Counted from the first letter of the stretch, positions 34,590 to 48,259 are shown. The stretch: 64,000 nucleotides of DNA from Lenzites betulinus (GCA_022264855.1 JABYQU010000086.1:1-64000); one strand, 5' to 3'. A program made the numbers and translations. Notes: generated from the sequence alone by a model not told the origin.

Positions 34590-35243
34590 TCACTCCGACC
34601 CCCTCAATCTAGTACTCGCCATCCGAATACCCACCAGGGGTCCCTCTTCCATTCGACCGCGCGGGGCCGGGGATAGGCACAGGAGAGTCCGAGGTGTCCT
34701 CACATCCATCCGATCGCCGTCTTGGTATTCCTGGATCGCAAACGCGCCGTGGTTCTCCGGCAGCGGGGGCAGGATGACCATATCCTCCATCTCGGCGTCG
34801 AGGTCCTCTACGACGGCTGCGGACGCGGCACGCGATACGGCTGGGGCCGGTGGGGCACGACGCGCACGAGAGGCTAGGCGGCTGGATGCAGCAGGACCGG
34901 TTGCGGTGCGGGCGACAGCGACGGCGGGGGCATAGGAAGATGCAGCTGCGACAGTGCCGGCGGAGCGGCGTCTGCGGAGCATCTGGGAAAAACCTGGGGT
35001 CGAGTTGGACTGGGAGACGGACTGCTGGAGGTTGGCGGTCGCTGGCTGGGCTGCTGGGCGACGACGGTGTCCTGAGGAGTGGTCGGCGGGGGCGATGGCG
35101 GGCGGAGGAGAGTCTCTGTCAGCGTGCGGTGGAGAGCGGTGAGACTGGGCCTTGCGCGCAGAAAGGAACCGAGAATGGGCTGGCGGGCAGAGGGCGAAGC
35201 GAGTCCGCGAGAGCCGTCGTCCGAGAACGTCGCGATCACCCAC
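34590..35243 (-). CDS. Hypothetical protein, copy 3 (C-terminus frameshifted, 217 aa)
   Basis: Identical to copy 1 until RMDVR; loss of one base near 34699 then replaces the acidic tail and GGYSDGEY end with an unrelated 37-residue sequence. A second base is missing near 34593. Both lie in the stretch rich in one-base indels, so error is the likelier cause. Confidence 0.4.
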   Translation of the reverse strand: MGDRDVLGRRLSRTRFALCPPAHSRFLSARKAQSHRSPPHADRDSPPPAIAPADHSSGHRRRPAAQPATANLQQSVSQSNSTPGFSQMLRRRRSAGTVAAASSYAPAVAVARTATGPAASSRLASRARRAPPAPAVSRAASAAVVEDLDAEMEDMVILPPLPENHGAFAIQEYQDGDRMDVRTPRTLLCLSPAPRGRMEEGPLVGIRMASTRLRGSE

Positions 35244-35363
35244 CCCGCACGCGCCCTCCAGTTATCGCGCCCTGATTGGCAGGGGTCAGCGCCTATCCAA
35301 TCAGCTGACAAAACAGCCACCTGAACTCAATCCACCATGTCGCGTCTGCGACAACTCGACGCT

Positions 35364-35467
35364 GACGAGGCGTTGATGCCCATGGCGAAGCCGACGACGC
35401 CAAAGGCGAAGGTGAGGAAGAGGGATGCGAGACGCGCGGACTTGTAGGGGGCGGTAGCGGCGAACAT
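35364..35467 (-). pseudogene. Truncated membrane-protein exon, copy 3
   Basis: As copy 1 but one G is missing near the junction, so the last codons are frameshifted. Confidence 0.5.
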
Positions 35468-36615
35468 TGCAGCGCGTTCGTCAGGGGGAAGCGCGGGCGG
35501 CGGGAGGGGAGACGGACGGAGCAAAGGACGCGTGCGGGGCGTCGAGAGGGCGTCGCGCGGATTATAAGGCGGATCGGCGGGCATGGCAGAAATTGGATTC
35601 GAGAAAGCGCAAGGACACATGACGGACCCCGCAATCCTCCTCTCTGGGCATGCTCTTGCCCGCTTCCGGACGTCCTCTCTCCCCGCGGCACGCGCGTCGA
35701 TCGCGCTCCTGCGTCACTCGTCCTCTCCATCTCCCTCCCGTGACCGCACCGCGTCAGAGCGCACGACACACCCCTGTCTCCCCGTCCTTGTCTGCGCCCC
35801 GCCGTCGCCCTCGACCGTCGGCGTCGTCGCCCTCGACGTCCCCCCTCCGTGCGACCGCCCTCGCACCCCCAGGCGCTGGAAAAAGTCGTAGAGCCGTCGC
35901 ACGACCGCATGCGACGCCACAACCCGTTGGGGAAGGCTCAGTCCCGCTTTGAGGCACGGCGATCCTGCGCAAGTCGCTGTGCGCCACACCCACGCTAAAC
36001 ATTCTTGCGCCATCTCGCAGTCGCGCGCGGCCTGTGATTCTCGCGTGCAGTCAGCAGCTGTGAGCCTGACATAACAGCCACCTGAACCCAATCCACCATG
36101 TCGCGTCTACGACAACTCGACGCTGACAGCCGTCTCCAGTGCTAGTAGTGGGCAGCACCGCCACAATCCCCAACGGGTTGCAGAAACATCGTCCCGCGCT
36201 CATCGATTGTCTGGGCGCGGCGGGACGATGTCATTTTATAGTGCGGGGCCATGATATTCCGGTAAAGAGGTGTTGAATTGTGTTGCCGGCGAAGAAACTC
36301 TCCGTGTGTTCGGCGATCAAGGGACGCTGGGAAGAGTTTGTGCTCAGGAAGGCTTCCTCAGGCTTCCTCTTCACATCCGCCGTGACCGCACGGTCCGGGC
36401 CTGTGTGTGCACGATCAACGCAGTGAACCGTAACATCATCGAGCCGCGTAAAGTACGACGAATCGTACGAGGCTCTCTGCGATGGGTACGTAGCTAGGCC
36501 ACATGACTGAATATTGATGATATATGATAGTCCAAGCAGTTTTGTAGAACAAGCGCAGGACGTGCGCACAAGTACCACATGCCACAGAAGCAATACACGC
36601 AGGCCCACCCAGCCC

Positions 36616-39570
36616 CTACGCCTTCTTTGCGAGAATCATCGCGAGCGGCCACTCGATGTCGATAGGGTCCGCGTCCTGCGGCACCTCCGCGCGGCCCTCC
36701 GCGCGCGCGACCTCCGCTTGAGGCTGCGCCAGAAGCGCACCGCGATGTCGCCGTCCGGCCGCTGCAGGTCCTCGGGGAACTTCTCGTGGAACGTGTGCAG
36801 CGGGCTCCAGGTGCGGAAGTAGCCCAGGAGCTCCTCCCAGGTCATCCGCTTGCGCAGGATCACCGGGCGCGCGTCTGGCAGGTCGGGGTAGTGCGGCGCT
36901 GATGCAGCGATCGGTCACCATATGTTCCGCGGTGCGTTGTATAGTGAGATGCGCACCTGTGAAGTAGACATGCTCAAACTCGCTGAACTTCCCCGGGACG
37001 CCCTCGCGCGGGTCCGGGACCGCGACCAGGTGCTCGTCGAGGATGGTCCGCCCCGGGCGCTCCCAGTACGTCCCAAGCGAGTTAGCAGCGTCCGCCCCCT
37101 GCGCGTAGTCGTTGATGATCCGGGTGGCAGACGGGAAGCGCGAGAGGCGGAATCCGAGTATCCCTGCGCAGGTCTAGTCAGTCTCGCTGCTGCTGCTGCT
37201 GCTGCTCCGGTGTCCTCGGCGTGTGCGGCGCAACCCCGCGCGGGGGCAACGCGGGGTTGCGCCGCATGCACGCGTAGGAGGTACTACGCACCCACGCGGC
37301 GAATGTGCCGTTCTTGCGGAGCACGCGCGCTACCTCCGGCCAGAACTTGTCCCACTTGAACCAATGGCACGCCTGTGCTGGGTACGCGTGACGTTCGTAA
37401 GCACAAAATTCCCTTGCACGGCACGGGCTAGTTAAGTAAGAACATACCGGCGATGATGAGGTCGACGCTCCCGTCCTGCAAGGACGCGAGGTCCTCCGCG
37501 GGCGACTGCACGAACTCGATCTGTTTTGGACAGGTCGAGCCCCGCGAGGCGCGTCTTGACGCCCTCGCGCGCCTGCTCGATCATGCGCGCGCTCGGGTCG
37601 ACGCCGACGATTGTGGCGGAAGGGCGTGAGCTCGACGGTGGCTTGGCCTGCGCAGCGACGTTAGCGTTAGCGAATTGGCCACTCACTGCGTAAACGGCTA
37701 AGTTGCCATTGCGTGAAATTACCCGGCTATGTCGGATTGCACGCTCCATAGCCACGGATCGAAATCCCGTGTGAGCCCCCGAGGCAACGTGAAATTCCGT
37801 TGGGTATTCGCAGTGGTAATCATGGTAGTAATCACGTCAAATTGCCTACCTCATTACTCCGGTATCACTCCACATAACTACCGTGGCATTGTTCGAGTCT
37901 TCGTCAAATTACAGACAGGCAACGTTGTGGTTTATTCGTGAGGATTTCATGGCAATCCGCCATTTCACGCGAGTAAACGTTGGGTGTAAACAGCCCATGT
38001 AGGGCCGCAGGCCTCGGGGTGTATATTCAGACATAGATGCTGCTTGTGGCGGCCAGAAATATATAGAATGTGTATTTGAGGTGCGGTCAAGGTGCCTACT
38101 ATGTAGTCGAACATCACAGTACTCTGGCCTAACGAGTCCGGGCGCGTGTGTCAGTGAGCTGGGGTTCAGGCAACATGACATGTATGGTCAGAGGGTGTGA
38201 AACGTACACACCCCAGTGTCTACATATTTATGAGCAGCGTCACTGTTGTGGGACAGCACCGTCGCGGGGCGCGCCGACTGGCACTGTGAAGTCGAGGATT
38301 TGAATCAGACTTACATGCACAAAGGCCAACTTACCTTTCTACAGGATGTAGTGGTCTTGAAGGGCGAAGACCCTCATGACGAACTACCGATATTTGGGTC
38401 CGTGTGACTTCGAATGAATGGGAAAGGCTTACTGTTCTGGTGAAGCTTGGAAGTCGAGGGCTGTCATAGCCATCTCTCGACGGCGCCATCATGAGGTCGA
38501 CTATGCCAAATAGAACATCGAGCGAACTTATACGACCCGGAGCACTTACCTTTATCTTGATCTCAGTAGTACCGGAAGCATGATGGGACGAGGCCCAGAT
38601 GACGGTTGTGACTGAGAAATGCAATCACGAGCACTCGCAGCTAAGCCAGCACTGAGAGTCGACAAGAGGAGAGGGAGCGGGGGAGGGGGCTGTAAGGTCG
38701 TGCGGCCGGGGGGAGATTGCAAAAGACAGTACTAGCTCGAAAGGGGAAGATGGGAGTACGCGCGAGAAGGAGTTTACTGCTTGCGAACGCCTTCCAGTAT
38801 TTATATGGCGCGTCCGGAGACTAGCTCATCTAGGGCTTGCGATTGTCGTACTCCATCTCACAAGGAAAGCGACAGTGTAATGTGGAATAAACTAGACGTT
38901 AACAAGCGAAGCACGACGTCGCACGCGCGCGTAACCCCAGATGCATGTAATATGGGATTATCATATGGTTATCTGAGATTACGCGCTAATTAATGCAAAG
39001 GTAATGTATCGATTACACCGCTGGGGGCTCATTCTACCTCACATCGTTGTTATGTTTGTGCTACTCCAGGTGGACGCGGACTACTTGGGGCAACCCCGCA
39101 TTACATTGAGGTAATTGCCAGGCGCAATTTTGCGCTTTACGCAGTGATGTGGCAAGATCCGTTTGGCAGCGCTGGGGAGACACGGGTGCATGTTACATCA
39201 TGGCACTTGTCCATGTACAGGCTGCAGACTGCAGATAGACTCCGCAGATGGCAGAGAGGACTCGCAGTGCATGACTTCTCATACATAAACCCCTCATCTT
39301 TGTCTCCTCTGCGCCACAAAAGAAGATGAAGACGCACCTGTGCCGCAGCCCACGTCACGGCCGTGTCCCACCGCGCGCCCTGCGTGCGCTCGTGGAACTT
39401 GAAGACGAAGTCGAACAAGCTGCTTTGGGTATGTCGGACGGCCTATCCAGACACGGATCGCGGGTTCGCATGCCGTTAGCTCCGTCCATTGCGTGTGTAT
39501 TCCGAGCGAAGCGGCACTCACTGGACGCGTACTTCGCCGCGTTGAACGTCGCCTTGCCAAACGTTGCCAT
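36616..39570 (-). pseudogene. SAM-dependent methyltransferase, copy 4 (frameshifted as assembled)
   Basis: The copy 2-type allele with the transposon in intron 2, but the reading frame is broken several times. One base is missing in exon 6 (near 36718), one in exon 5 (near 37152) and one in exon 2 (near 39355). One base is added at two places in exon 3 (near 37525 and 37612) and one in exon 2 (near 39418). All lie in or next to short homopolymers or repeats, and unrelated non-coding parts of this stretch carry the same kind of indel. I therefore think sequencing error is more likely than true decay, but as given the gene is broken. Confidence 0.75.
37684..39146. mobile_element. CACTA/EnSpm-like element, copy in unit 4 (1,463 bp)
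   Basis: Same element and site. One C of the right-hand ACT target duplication is missing (the junction reads CAGTGATGTGG), and several one-base indels occur inside the element, matching the noisy stretch it lies in. Confidence 0.88.
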
Positions 39571-40499
39571 CTTGAAGTTGAATCTAAGCGGGATTACAAG
39601 TGTTCGGAATATGGGTTGTGTACTGGATGAAGGCAATGCCGCGCGCGGAGGTGGCGGTGCGGCGGGCGGAGGAATGCGATCTCGATTCGCGGGGCATCGT
39701 GCGGGGAGGGCGTTGGATCTCCCTGATGCATTCGTGGACTCTGCGTCGAGGGGGGCTTGTGGCGTCGAGGGGGATTGTTGGCGTGCGAGGGGTGGGGAGG
39801 GGTGGGCTAATTTGCACGCGGTGGGGCACACGAAACTCGGTGAAAGACTCGTGTATTGGTGTACTACAACAGCGCACTCGTCGTGCTACAAGCCAGCGCA
39901 ATCCGCGCACTCGCAGACCGCGCAAATACACGCCGCGCAGACTCTGCGCACACAGACAGACACGGGCGCTTAATACGACACATCTCGCACGCACAAGTCC
40001 GCCCGCCTCTCTCTTCCGTACCGCGAGGACCCTCTCCCCGTACTTCCTGCGCTCGCCGCACTCGCCCTCTGACGATTTGTACGCCCCTGTACGACGCGCC
40101 ACGCCGCACTCGCGTCGGCACAAGTCCGTTGGCCGCGAGGTAAGCACCTTGCAAACAGCCTTTGTGGCCTCCCGCTGAAACAAGTCCGTCAGCGCGCGGC
40201 ACAGAAACGCGCATGGGAGCACCTGCATCGAGGCGCATCGGCCACGCCAGCGCCGTTGAAGTCAGCCACGCGCACACACCCGGGAGCGAGCAAAAACGGA
40301 CCCTTTGCGCACCTCCCATCTCACGGGCGCCTAAAACGCCATTCCGCGACTTCTTGTTCCGCCGCTCTCTTGCTTGCGCTCCCATCTGCCTCTCTCCGTC
40401 TGGTGTCCCGCCCGCGCCGTCCGCCCTCAATTTTGCGTCGCGCGCACTGTGCCGAGTCAGCTGGAACGGCGAGTCTCCGATACCATGTAAGTACTTACC

Positions 40500-42736
40500 T
40501 TATGTCGCCGTTCCTCTCGTCGGTGCGCCCGCCGGAGCCTCGCCGGCGTGTTCGCGTCGACGCCGGCACGCGCGAAGGCGTCCGCGCGAGCAGAGTTTTT
40601 GTCGCGGACTTGAGCGCGTTGCGCTGCAGGCCCGCGCACGACGAGAAGGGAGGCCCCGAGCGTCGTGCTTCGCGCGCGAGGTGCCGCCAAGGCCGGTAGT
40701 GTGCATCTTGCTGCGAGGAGGCAGCCGGACCTTGAACAGAGCCGGCTGGCCGCGCGCGCCTCGCGCATCAACGTAGGTGGGACGTGGCCGGCGTCGTGCA
40801 ATGGAGAGGCGTTGGTGGGAGAGCGGCGGAAAGGGAGGCGCGACTCGGCGTGCGATCCGAGTGGGCGCGACGACGGCGAGAGCAAGGCCCGGGGGAAGAC
40901 CCGCCCCGCGAGCGCAGGTGGGAGGCCGCCGCGACATGGCTCGACGCGACGAGACGTCGCTCGCGCGCGGCCGGAGAACGACGTGGGTGGGAGGCGCATG
41001 ATGAGCGGCGCCGAGGGTATGTGCGTGAGGCGGCGCGGGATGTGCGGAGTGTACAAGAGCCCCGGTGGCCGCGCGACGACGAGACGTAGTCGTCGACGGC
41101 AAGAGCGAGGCCCGGGGTGAATACTCGCCCCGCGAGCACGCCGTGAGCACGAACGCAGGCCGGGAGGCCGCCGCGGCGTTGTACGATGTATGCGACAAGG
41201 AGTCGCTCGCACGCAGACGGCAAACGACGTCGGTGGGAGGCGCAGAACGGTGGGAGGCGTGCCGTGGCGCGCGCCGGCGGCGAGCGATGTGAGAACGCTT
41301 GCCTGGTCGCCGCCTGGAACTCGCAGGGCTTCCTTGCACAGTATGAGTACGATCCGAAGCGAGCGAAGGCTGATAAACGTACCAGGACGACTTCACAGCG
41401 CGACGCCAGCTCCGCGGCGGCATCTGGGAGCTGGGCTTGGTCCTCGCCGACGCAACAAGAGCCAACGATGCTCTCCACGAGCTCAGCAACGCAGCGCGCG
41501 AGCGTCGCGATGCTACTAATAGGTGGTAAGCACCTTCGAAACACTTTTCAAGTGGCAGAGTACTCACAAGACCTCAGCACCGGCCTGCGCGAAGCACAGC
41601 GCGCCGCACACGAAGTGGACGAGCCCCGGGGCATGCTGTGGGCCTCGGAATCGTCCCGGCGCCGAAGAATACAACGCACGCCGCGCGCGGCGCGGCGCGG
41701 TACTGAGGGGACAACGTAAGCGTCTTCCAATCGCTCCCAGAGCAACACAAGTACTCACCATGCTCCTTCGCCGGCGAAATCCCATGTAGCTCGCTCGCTA
41801 GGGCCTCCCGGACAAGGCAGACTCCTGCCCGCTTGCCAGGGACCTCCCGGACAGCGCAGACGTCCCCCGGGCGGACGTCTGCGGCGGGCACATCGCATGG
41901 GCCCGGCTGATGCGAGGAGAGCCCCCGGAACTCTTCGCGAGCTCAGCAGCGCGGCGCGCTGCACGCGCGAGCGTCGAAATGCTGCTCACAAATGGTAAGT
42001 CCTTTGGAAAGACTTCTCAAGTGGCGGGATACTCACAAGACCTCAGCGCCGGCCCGCGCGAAGCACAGCGCGCCACGCGCGAAGTGGGAGAGCCCCGGGG
42101 TACGATATAAGCTTCGGGAACGTCCCAGCGCCGAAGAACACAGCGCACGCCGCGCGCCGCGCCGCGCCGTGCTGTGAGCAGAACGTAAGCGTCTTCGAAT
42201 CACTCCCAAAGCGACAGGGCACTCACCATGCTCCTTCGCAGACGAAGGACCGTCCCACTCGTTCGCTACGGGCCTCCCGGATCGGCCAGACTCCCGCCGT
42301 TCGCCAGGGCCCTCCCGGACAGTGCAGACGTCCCCCGGGCGGACGTCTGCCGCGGGCTCGTCGCAGGAGGCGGCGCCGGTCGCTCTTGCACGCGCCGCGC
42401 GACGTCGGCCTGCCTGGGGACCATGGTAAGAGCCCGGGCATCGTCCCGGAGCTCCAGGATACCGCGCGGTGCTGTAGATAGAATGTAAGTGCCTTCGAAT
42501 CGCTCCCAAAGCGACGGGATACTCACCATGTTCCTTCGCCACCCTCCAGCCCGTTTGCTATGCGCCTCCCGCGGGCCCATCGCAGCAGTCGGGGGCGGCT
42601 GCTCTTGCACGCCGGAGGGGGGAGTGGCTCCCGGGAGGCGAGTGGAGGTGAGTGAAGGAGCAGGGGTCCATCTGCGGCGTGTGGGCGGGTGTGTCTCCGC
42701 TGGCACCGCGCCGTTCGGACGTCCGACGTCCGACAT
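40500..42736 (-). pseudogene. Decayed exon-cassette gene, copy 4
   Basis: Unit 1 type. A base lost next to the palindrome at about 40498 and another at about 40830 change the frame of the 3' exon, so its end differs from copy 1. Confidence 0.42.
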
Positions 42737-43499
42737 CCTGATAGGCGGGACGTGCAGGTAAGTGACAATAGAGCTGCGCGCGGCCGCACAAGCGGAAGAC
42801 AGTAAGTTGATCGTTTCAATATCCGGCCGCGGCCGCGGTGCACCCCGCTAGCTGACAGAATATTGTTTCAGGGTGTTTGCCTGCGGAGACTAATGTGAGT
42901 GGCCATCGCCACTCCATTCCAGGGTCAGCACGACGGCGTCGGGTGTGCTGCCGAACGCGATCCTGCGTCCGGGAGCACATCCATGCCAACCCTCCCTCCG
43001 CCATTGGCCACAGCCCCGGCAGGCCGCGCCCTTCTCGACGCCTCCGCCGCATGACGGGGTGCACCCCCGCCCGCCCGGTAAGTCCCCGTTTCCCACAGCG
43101 ACGCGCCCCCGCCTGGTGCGCCCCTCGACGGGGATCACCCTCGGGTACTGTGGACATTCAGTACCGACGTCCTGTCGGCACTGGAGATCCACCGGGCCCA
43201 TGGGCAATCCCCCATAGCGTCCCCCACTCATCCATTGTGTCCATGCGCAAAGGCTCTTAAATAATATTGTTTGAGTGTGCTTCAAGACCACAGAGTGAGT
43301 ACTAGTAGTCTACTGAGTGCAAGTGTGAATAAGGTGCAGCTAGCATGGTTCATCTAAAATTGAGCGATCTCGGAGTACTTGAAACTTAGAAGCAACCTTC
43401 GCAATATGCGGCGGGCGAACCTCGCCGCTGCCCGCCGATATGATATTCGCGTTTCTCCTCGGAACACGCAAAATAGAGCGTGTATCCTAGTAGGTACAG

Positions 43500-44850
43500 G
43501 TGAGTATGTAGGGTACATCGGCGTGCTACAACGACGGCACCCCCCTGCGCCGCGGAGGCTCGCGCGCGAGTGAACGAACACGGTGAGCGAGCGGGAAAGG
43601 TACTAGTACCGGGGCAGCCCATCGATATCGGACGCAGTACTGTCCCAAAGGCGTCCACCCTTCCCACTTGGCATGGGTACCGCGCTTCGAATAACTCGCT
43701 CTGTGTGGATATCGTGGATAACATAAAATAATCTCGTAGCTCGTCGAAATAATGCGAACGTGAGAAGCACACATGGCTGATCCCGGAACGGAATATCGGG
43801 CGGCGCGGAGCATACGCAAAGATGCTAGAATTACTGCTTGCACTCGCGCGCAGGTATGGGAGGTTGTACGTTTACTCGCGCGGCAGCCAGTCCAAGTACG
43901 CCCAGCATCGGAACGTGTTTATCGCGACTGGTTGACGTGCTACACCGAGTGCACACAACGGAACCTCGCGTGCAGCTGAACGAGCATGGCAAGCGAGAGG
44001 GGAAGGTGCCGCGTTAGCCCAGAACATACTCGCGCGGCATGTCGAAATATTGTGGGTGGAATAAAGCGTGTCTGTGCGATCCCGGAACGAAATGTCGGGC
44101 GGCGCGGAGTATACGCAGAGCTGCTATAATTGCTACTTGTACGCGCGCACCGACTACGTTTATTCGCGGGGCAGTCCGAGTGCACCCAGCGTCGGAACTT
44201 GGTTATCGCGACTGGTCGGCGTGCTACAGCGACTGCATGCAGCGGAAGCTCGCGCGCGAGTGAACGAGCATGGCGAGCGAGAGGGGAAGGTATCGCGTTA
44301 GCTTAGAATATAATCGCGCGGCCTGCAGAAATATTGTGAGTGCAAGAACGCATGCGTGCGCGATCCCAGAGCCAACTTGGGGCGGCGCGGAGCAAGCTTC
44401 GGAGTCGATATGCAGAGCTGCTAGAATTATTACTTGCATCCGCGCGCAAGTACAGGAAGTGGTATGTATTTCGGCAGGGCATTCCGAGGATGGCCAGCAT
44501 TGGAATGGCAACTGGTCGATAAGTGCCCGGCTGCGTGCATTCTCACCTTAAATCGTCTATGCACGCGAGATATATGGGCGCACGCAGCTCGGTAGGCGCA
44601 AACCTTGCTCAAAGTTACCTGGTTAAACCGCGCGCCCGCGGCGCACGCTGAAGAAGCCGCAGAATATGTTTCAGCGCAGATGTGGGAGGTGATATGTATA
44701 TTCGCGAGGCTGTCCGAGGATGGCTAACGTCGGAATGGGTTTATGGCAAGTGGTCGATAGATTCCGGATACTCGTATGGCGTAGCATCCTCACCTTAAAC
44801 CAACTATGCTCACGAGATATGTGGATGCACACAGCTAGATACACGCAAGC
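43500..44850. repeat. Degenerate ~290-bp tandem repeats, unit 4
   Basis: The unit 1 subtype of the array; nearly identical to unit 1. Confidence 0.7.
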
Positions 44851-47503
44851 CTCGCTCAATATCACTTTGTTAAACTTCTGCACACCCGCGGTCATCGTAC
44901 TTCGAGCAATGCAAGGCCAAGAAATATATTTTCGCTGTCTATTCTACATGTGGGTGCTTGTCCGCCAATATCGAATGCAGCTGCGAGTTATCGACGGCGC
45001 AGGCACGGCCTGGCGATGCTGCACCGACGGCCGCCGACGCAGAACACACCGTCCTTACGAGCGACGGGGCGCCCGCCTGCTAGCCCGCCCGCTGAAACGC
45101 CTTCGCGTCGCGTATGGTTGTGGGGCGGTATTTGCACGCCTGCGCCAAGCCCCGTGGCGCGTCCCCGTTGGGGGAGCGCGGGCGTCCCGGGTGGCGAAGT
45201 CGGATGCGGGGTGGGGCCCAGGAACGGGCGGGGACAGGTTCCAGACGGGGACGAGCGGGCGGGGGTCCGTGCGTGTGTGCGGGACAGGGTGTGGGCGCGC
45301 TGTCGGATCGCGCTTGTGCGAGACGGCCCTAAATCGCAAGCGACATAAGTAGGGCACGAGCGGGAGCGCCGCGCCGCGGAACGCCCTCGTCCTCCCGGTA
45401 TTCTGCTCGCTCCCTCTGCCGTCGACGACGCAGGCTCGCGGGTGAGTCTCTCCGTCTGCTTGCTAACTTGTGCTTACCTCCTTCCAGACGACGGACGTCG
45501 TGCGCGGGCTGTGGCGGCGTCGGGCGTGTCCTGTTGAAGCAAGCAAAGTGAGTGCTTCGCTTTCGTGCTCACCTGATGCACGCTGCCCGCCCCGCGTCCG
45601 CCCCGTCGCGCGTCGGGCACGCCCCCGGTGAGTGTTCTTGTGCTCGTGCGGACTATGCTGACTCCTACGTCGCAGGGCAGCTGCGAGTCGACGGCGCGAC
45701 GGCAGCATGCAGGGTGTCGCGCGAAGCGGATGGGATCGAGGCCGCCTTGTCCGCGCTCGAGTTCGTTGTGCGCCCAGCAGTGAGTGCCACATTCTGCGCG
45801 ACGACGAGCTTGCTAACGTCCTCGTGTTCCCGTCCATCTTCGCAGGCGCGGGCCGCCATTGCGGGCGGGTGGGATACAAACAGGCGGCGGACTGACGTGG
45901 GAGTGTCGTTGGTCGGGGAAGGGCGGCGATGTAATACTTACAGTACATACCGGGGGCGAGGCTGCATGGCGGGGCATCGTGCTGCGAGCGACGTCAGCGA
46001 GCGGGGAGGCTTTGTTTCGAAGCCTGAGGACTTGCGGGGGCATCGGGGCGGCGTCCGGGACGAGTTCCACTCGTGCCGCAGCTGTTGCGCTGGCCTCTTT
46101 GCTGTGCGGGGTCGGGGTGCCCTTGACGACCAATTGCCCTCCCGCGCACGCGTCCGCCGTCGGCGCGCACTGCGACCGACGGGGAACAGTGCCGTGCGTC
46201 TACCGGAAGGCGCGGGCACCGTCCCGAGGCCGTCGGACGAGTTGAGATTCTGGATGTTTCTGTGGGTGCGCCCATGCCCGGCGGTCTCGACGCCCCGATT
46301 TCGACCCTCGCGGATTGCCGCGAAACTTGCTGGGCCGGCGCACATCGTGCAGGGCGGGGCGTGTGTCGAATGGCAGCGCGGACGGCCGCGCCGTCGTTGC
46401 TCCACGCGCGATCTTGTGGGCGCCGACGGCCATTTTGTCGAGGGCAGGATTTGCCCGGAGCGCGTCGCGCGTCTCAGCGCCGCGAGCGCCCTCACACAGG
46501 AGTGTATGTTCGAAGTTTTGAGTGTGCGGAAGGCGGGGCCGAGCCGCGGCGGCCGTGTCTTTGCGCGGGCGCAGGTGGCGGCGCCGAGGGGGGTGCAAAC
46601 TATTTCTGCCCGGATCGCGTCGGGCGTGAGTACACAGGTGCGGGGTGTGTGGGCGAGAACGCTCACCAAGTGGCGTTGCGCGGGGATGGGTGCACCGGGA
46701 AGGATGCGCGAATTTCTGCGCAAGTCTTCGAAAATGCATGAAATGACCGATTTTGCGAGGTCCTCCGAATCGGCTGAAAATCACAGAGCAGTCAGCGTCC
46801 GTTCAGGCGAGAGTGTGTATGAAGTCTTAGCGCGAGGGGGAAGAAGGCGGCCGGCGGTGCGCGCTTCCCTGTTTTTACCAATGAAATCGGCCGAAAATGG
46901 TGCAAATCGAATCTTCGCGGATCACCGCTAAACTTGGTGAGTGCGTGCGGCGGAGTGCATGGGAGCTGTCGTCAAAGCGGCAGCGCGGTCGGAGGGGATG
47001 CCGAGCGCGGGGGACGGGGTCTTGTCCAGTCACGGCCAGGGCGCGGGCGCAGGGTTCCGCGGCGGCACACATGGCGCGCTACGTGTGGGGTGGCTCGCCG
47101 AGGTCGTGTAGGGCTGCCGTTGAAGTTGGGAGGGCGCACGGCCGGTATTACGCGCGGAAATCGAATATTTCACAAATAATGCCCTAAAATCAGAGCATTG
47201 TGAGCGTAATTTACACGCGCGCGGTCTGGAAACTCACCAGGTACGACGTCGAGGCCATGTGCACATGTCTAGAGGGCGTCCGAGGTGCGCGATCGACGGC
47301 GCGGGGCGCGCGCGGTCGCGTCGCCGGCCGTCCTCATCCGCGCGGCGTGGTCAATGGGAGACGCACGCGGCGGCGCGGCGGCGCGCCATGGCACGATCCT
47401 CCATGTCCGCACCGACGTCGCGCTCGGGGGAGGGTGTGCACGCAGGCTTGTCACCGCCTGCGCTTGCCGCATGCCCGCTGCCGTCACTTCCGACCCCCTC
47501 AAT

Positions 47504-48139
47504 CTAGTACTCGCCATCCGAATACCCACCAGGGGTCCCTCTTCCATTCGACCGCGCGGGGCCGGGGATAGGCACAGGAGAGTCCGAGGTGTCCCTCACA
47601 TCCATCCGATCGCCGTCTTGGTATTCCTGGATCGCAAACGCGCCGTGGTTCTCCGGCAGCGGGGGCAGGATGACCATATCCTCCATCTCGGCGTCGAGGT
47701 CCTCTACGACGGCTGCGGACGCGGCACGCGATACGGCTGGGGCCGGTGGGGCACGACGCGCACGAGAGGCTAGGCGGCTGGATGCAGCAGGACCGGTTGC
47801 GGTGCGGGCGACAGCGACGGCGGGGGCATAGGAAGATGCAGCTGCGACAGTGCCGGCGGAGCGGCGTCTGCGGAGCATCTGGGAAAAACCTGGGGTCGAG
47901 TTGGACTGGGAGACGGACTGCTGGAGGTTGGCGGTCGCTGGCTGGGCTGCTGGGCGACGACGGTGTCCTGAGGAGTGGTCGGCGGGGGCGATGGCGGGCG
48001 GAGGAGAGTCTCTGTCAGCGTGCGGTGGAGAGCGGTGAGACTGGGCCTTGCGCGCAGAAAGGAACCGAGAATGGGCTGGCGGGCAGAGGGCGAAGCGAGT
48101 CCGCGAGAGCCGTCGTCCGAGAACGTCGCGATCACCCAC
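47504..48139 (-). CDS. Hypothetical protein, 211 aa, copy 4
   Basis: Same as copy 1; no differences noticed. Confidence 0.5.
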   Translation of the reverse strand: MGDRDVLGRRLSRTRFALCPPAHSRFLSARKAQSHRSPPHADRDSPPPAIAPADHSSGHRRRPAAQPATANLQQSVSQSNSTPGFSQMLRRRRSAGTVAAASSYAPAVAVARTATGPAASSRLASRARRAPPAPAVSRAASAAVVEDLDAEMEDMVILPPLPENHGAFAIQEYQDGDRMDVRDTSDSPVPIPGPARSNGRGTPGGYSDGEY

Positions 48140-48259
48140 CCCGCACGCGCCCTCCAGTTATCGCGCCCTGATTGGCAGGGGTCAGCGCCTATCCAATCAG
48201 CTGACAAAACAGCCACCTGAACTCAATCCACCATGTCGCGTCTGCGACAACTCGACGCT

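Larger units (their letters stand above)
25458..36869. repeat. Tandem unit 3 (11,412 bp)
   Basis: This is a third copy. It lacks the intronic transposon (empty site at 26268-26270), carries the variant methyltransferase allele and the variant exon-cassette region shared with unit 5, but has the unit 1/unit 4 version of the ~290-bp repeats and the long spacer. Many one-base indels appear from about 30,040 onward. Confidence 0.97.
30040..43240. other. Stretch enriched in one-base indels (probable consensus errors)
   Basis: Compared base by base with the other units, this stretch shows dozens of one-base gains and losses. Most are in homopolymers: for example CCAGGTCAGC for CCAGGGTCAGC at 30044, GATGCGGGTGGGG for GATGCGGGGTGGGG near 32325, and CTGTTTTACC near 33980. 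They fall equally in genes, introns, transposon and spacers. Units 1, 2 and 5 show few. Density drops after about 40.9 kb; isolated cases continue at 41.8, 42.3 and 43.2 kb. Confidence 0.65.
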
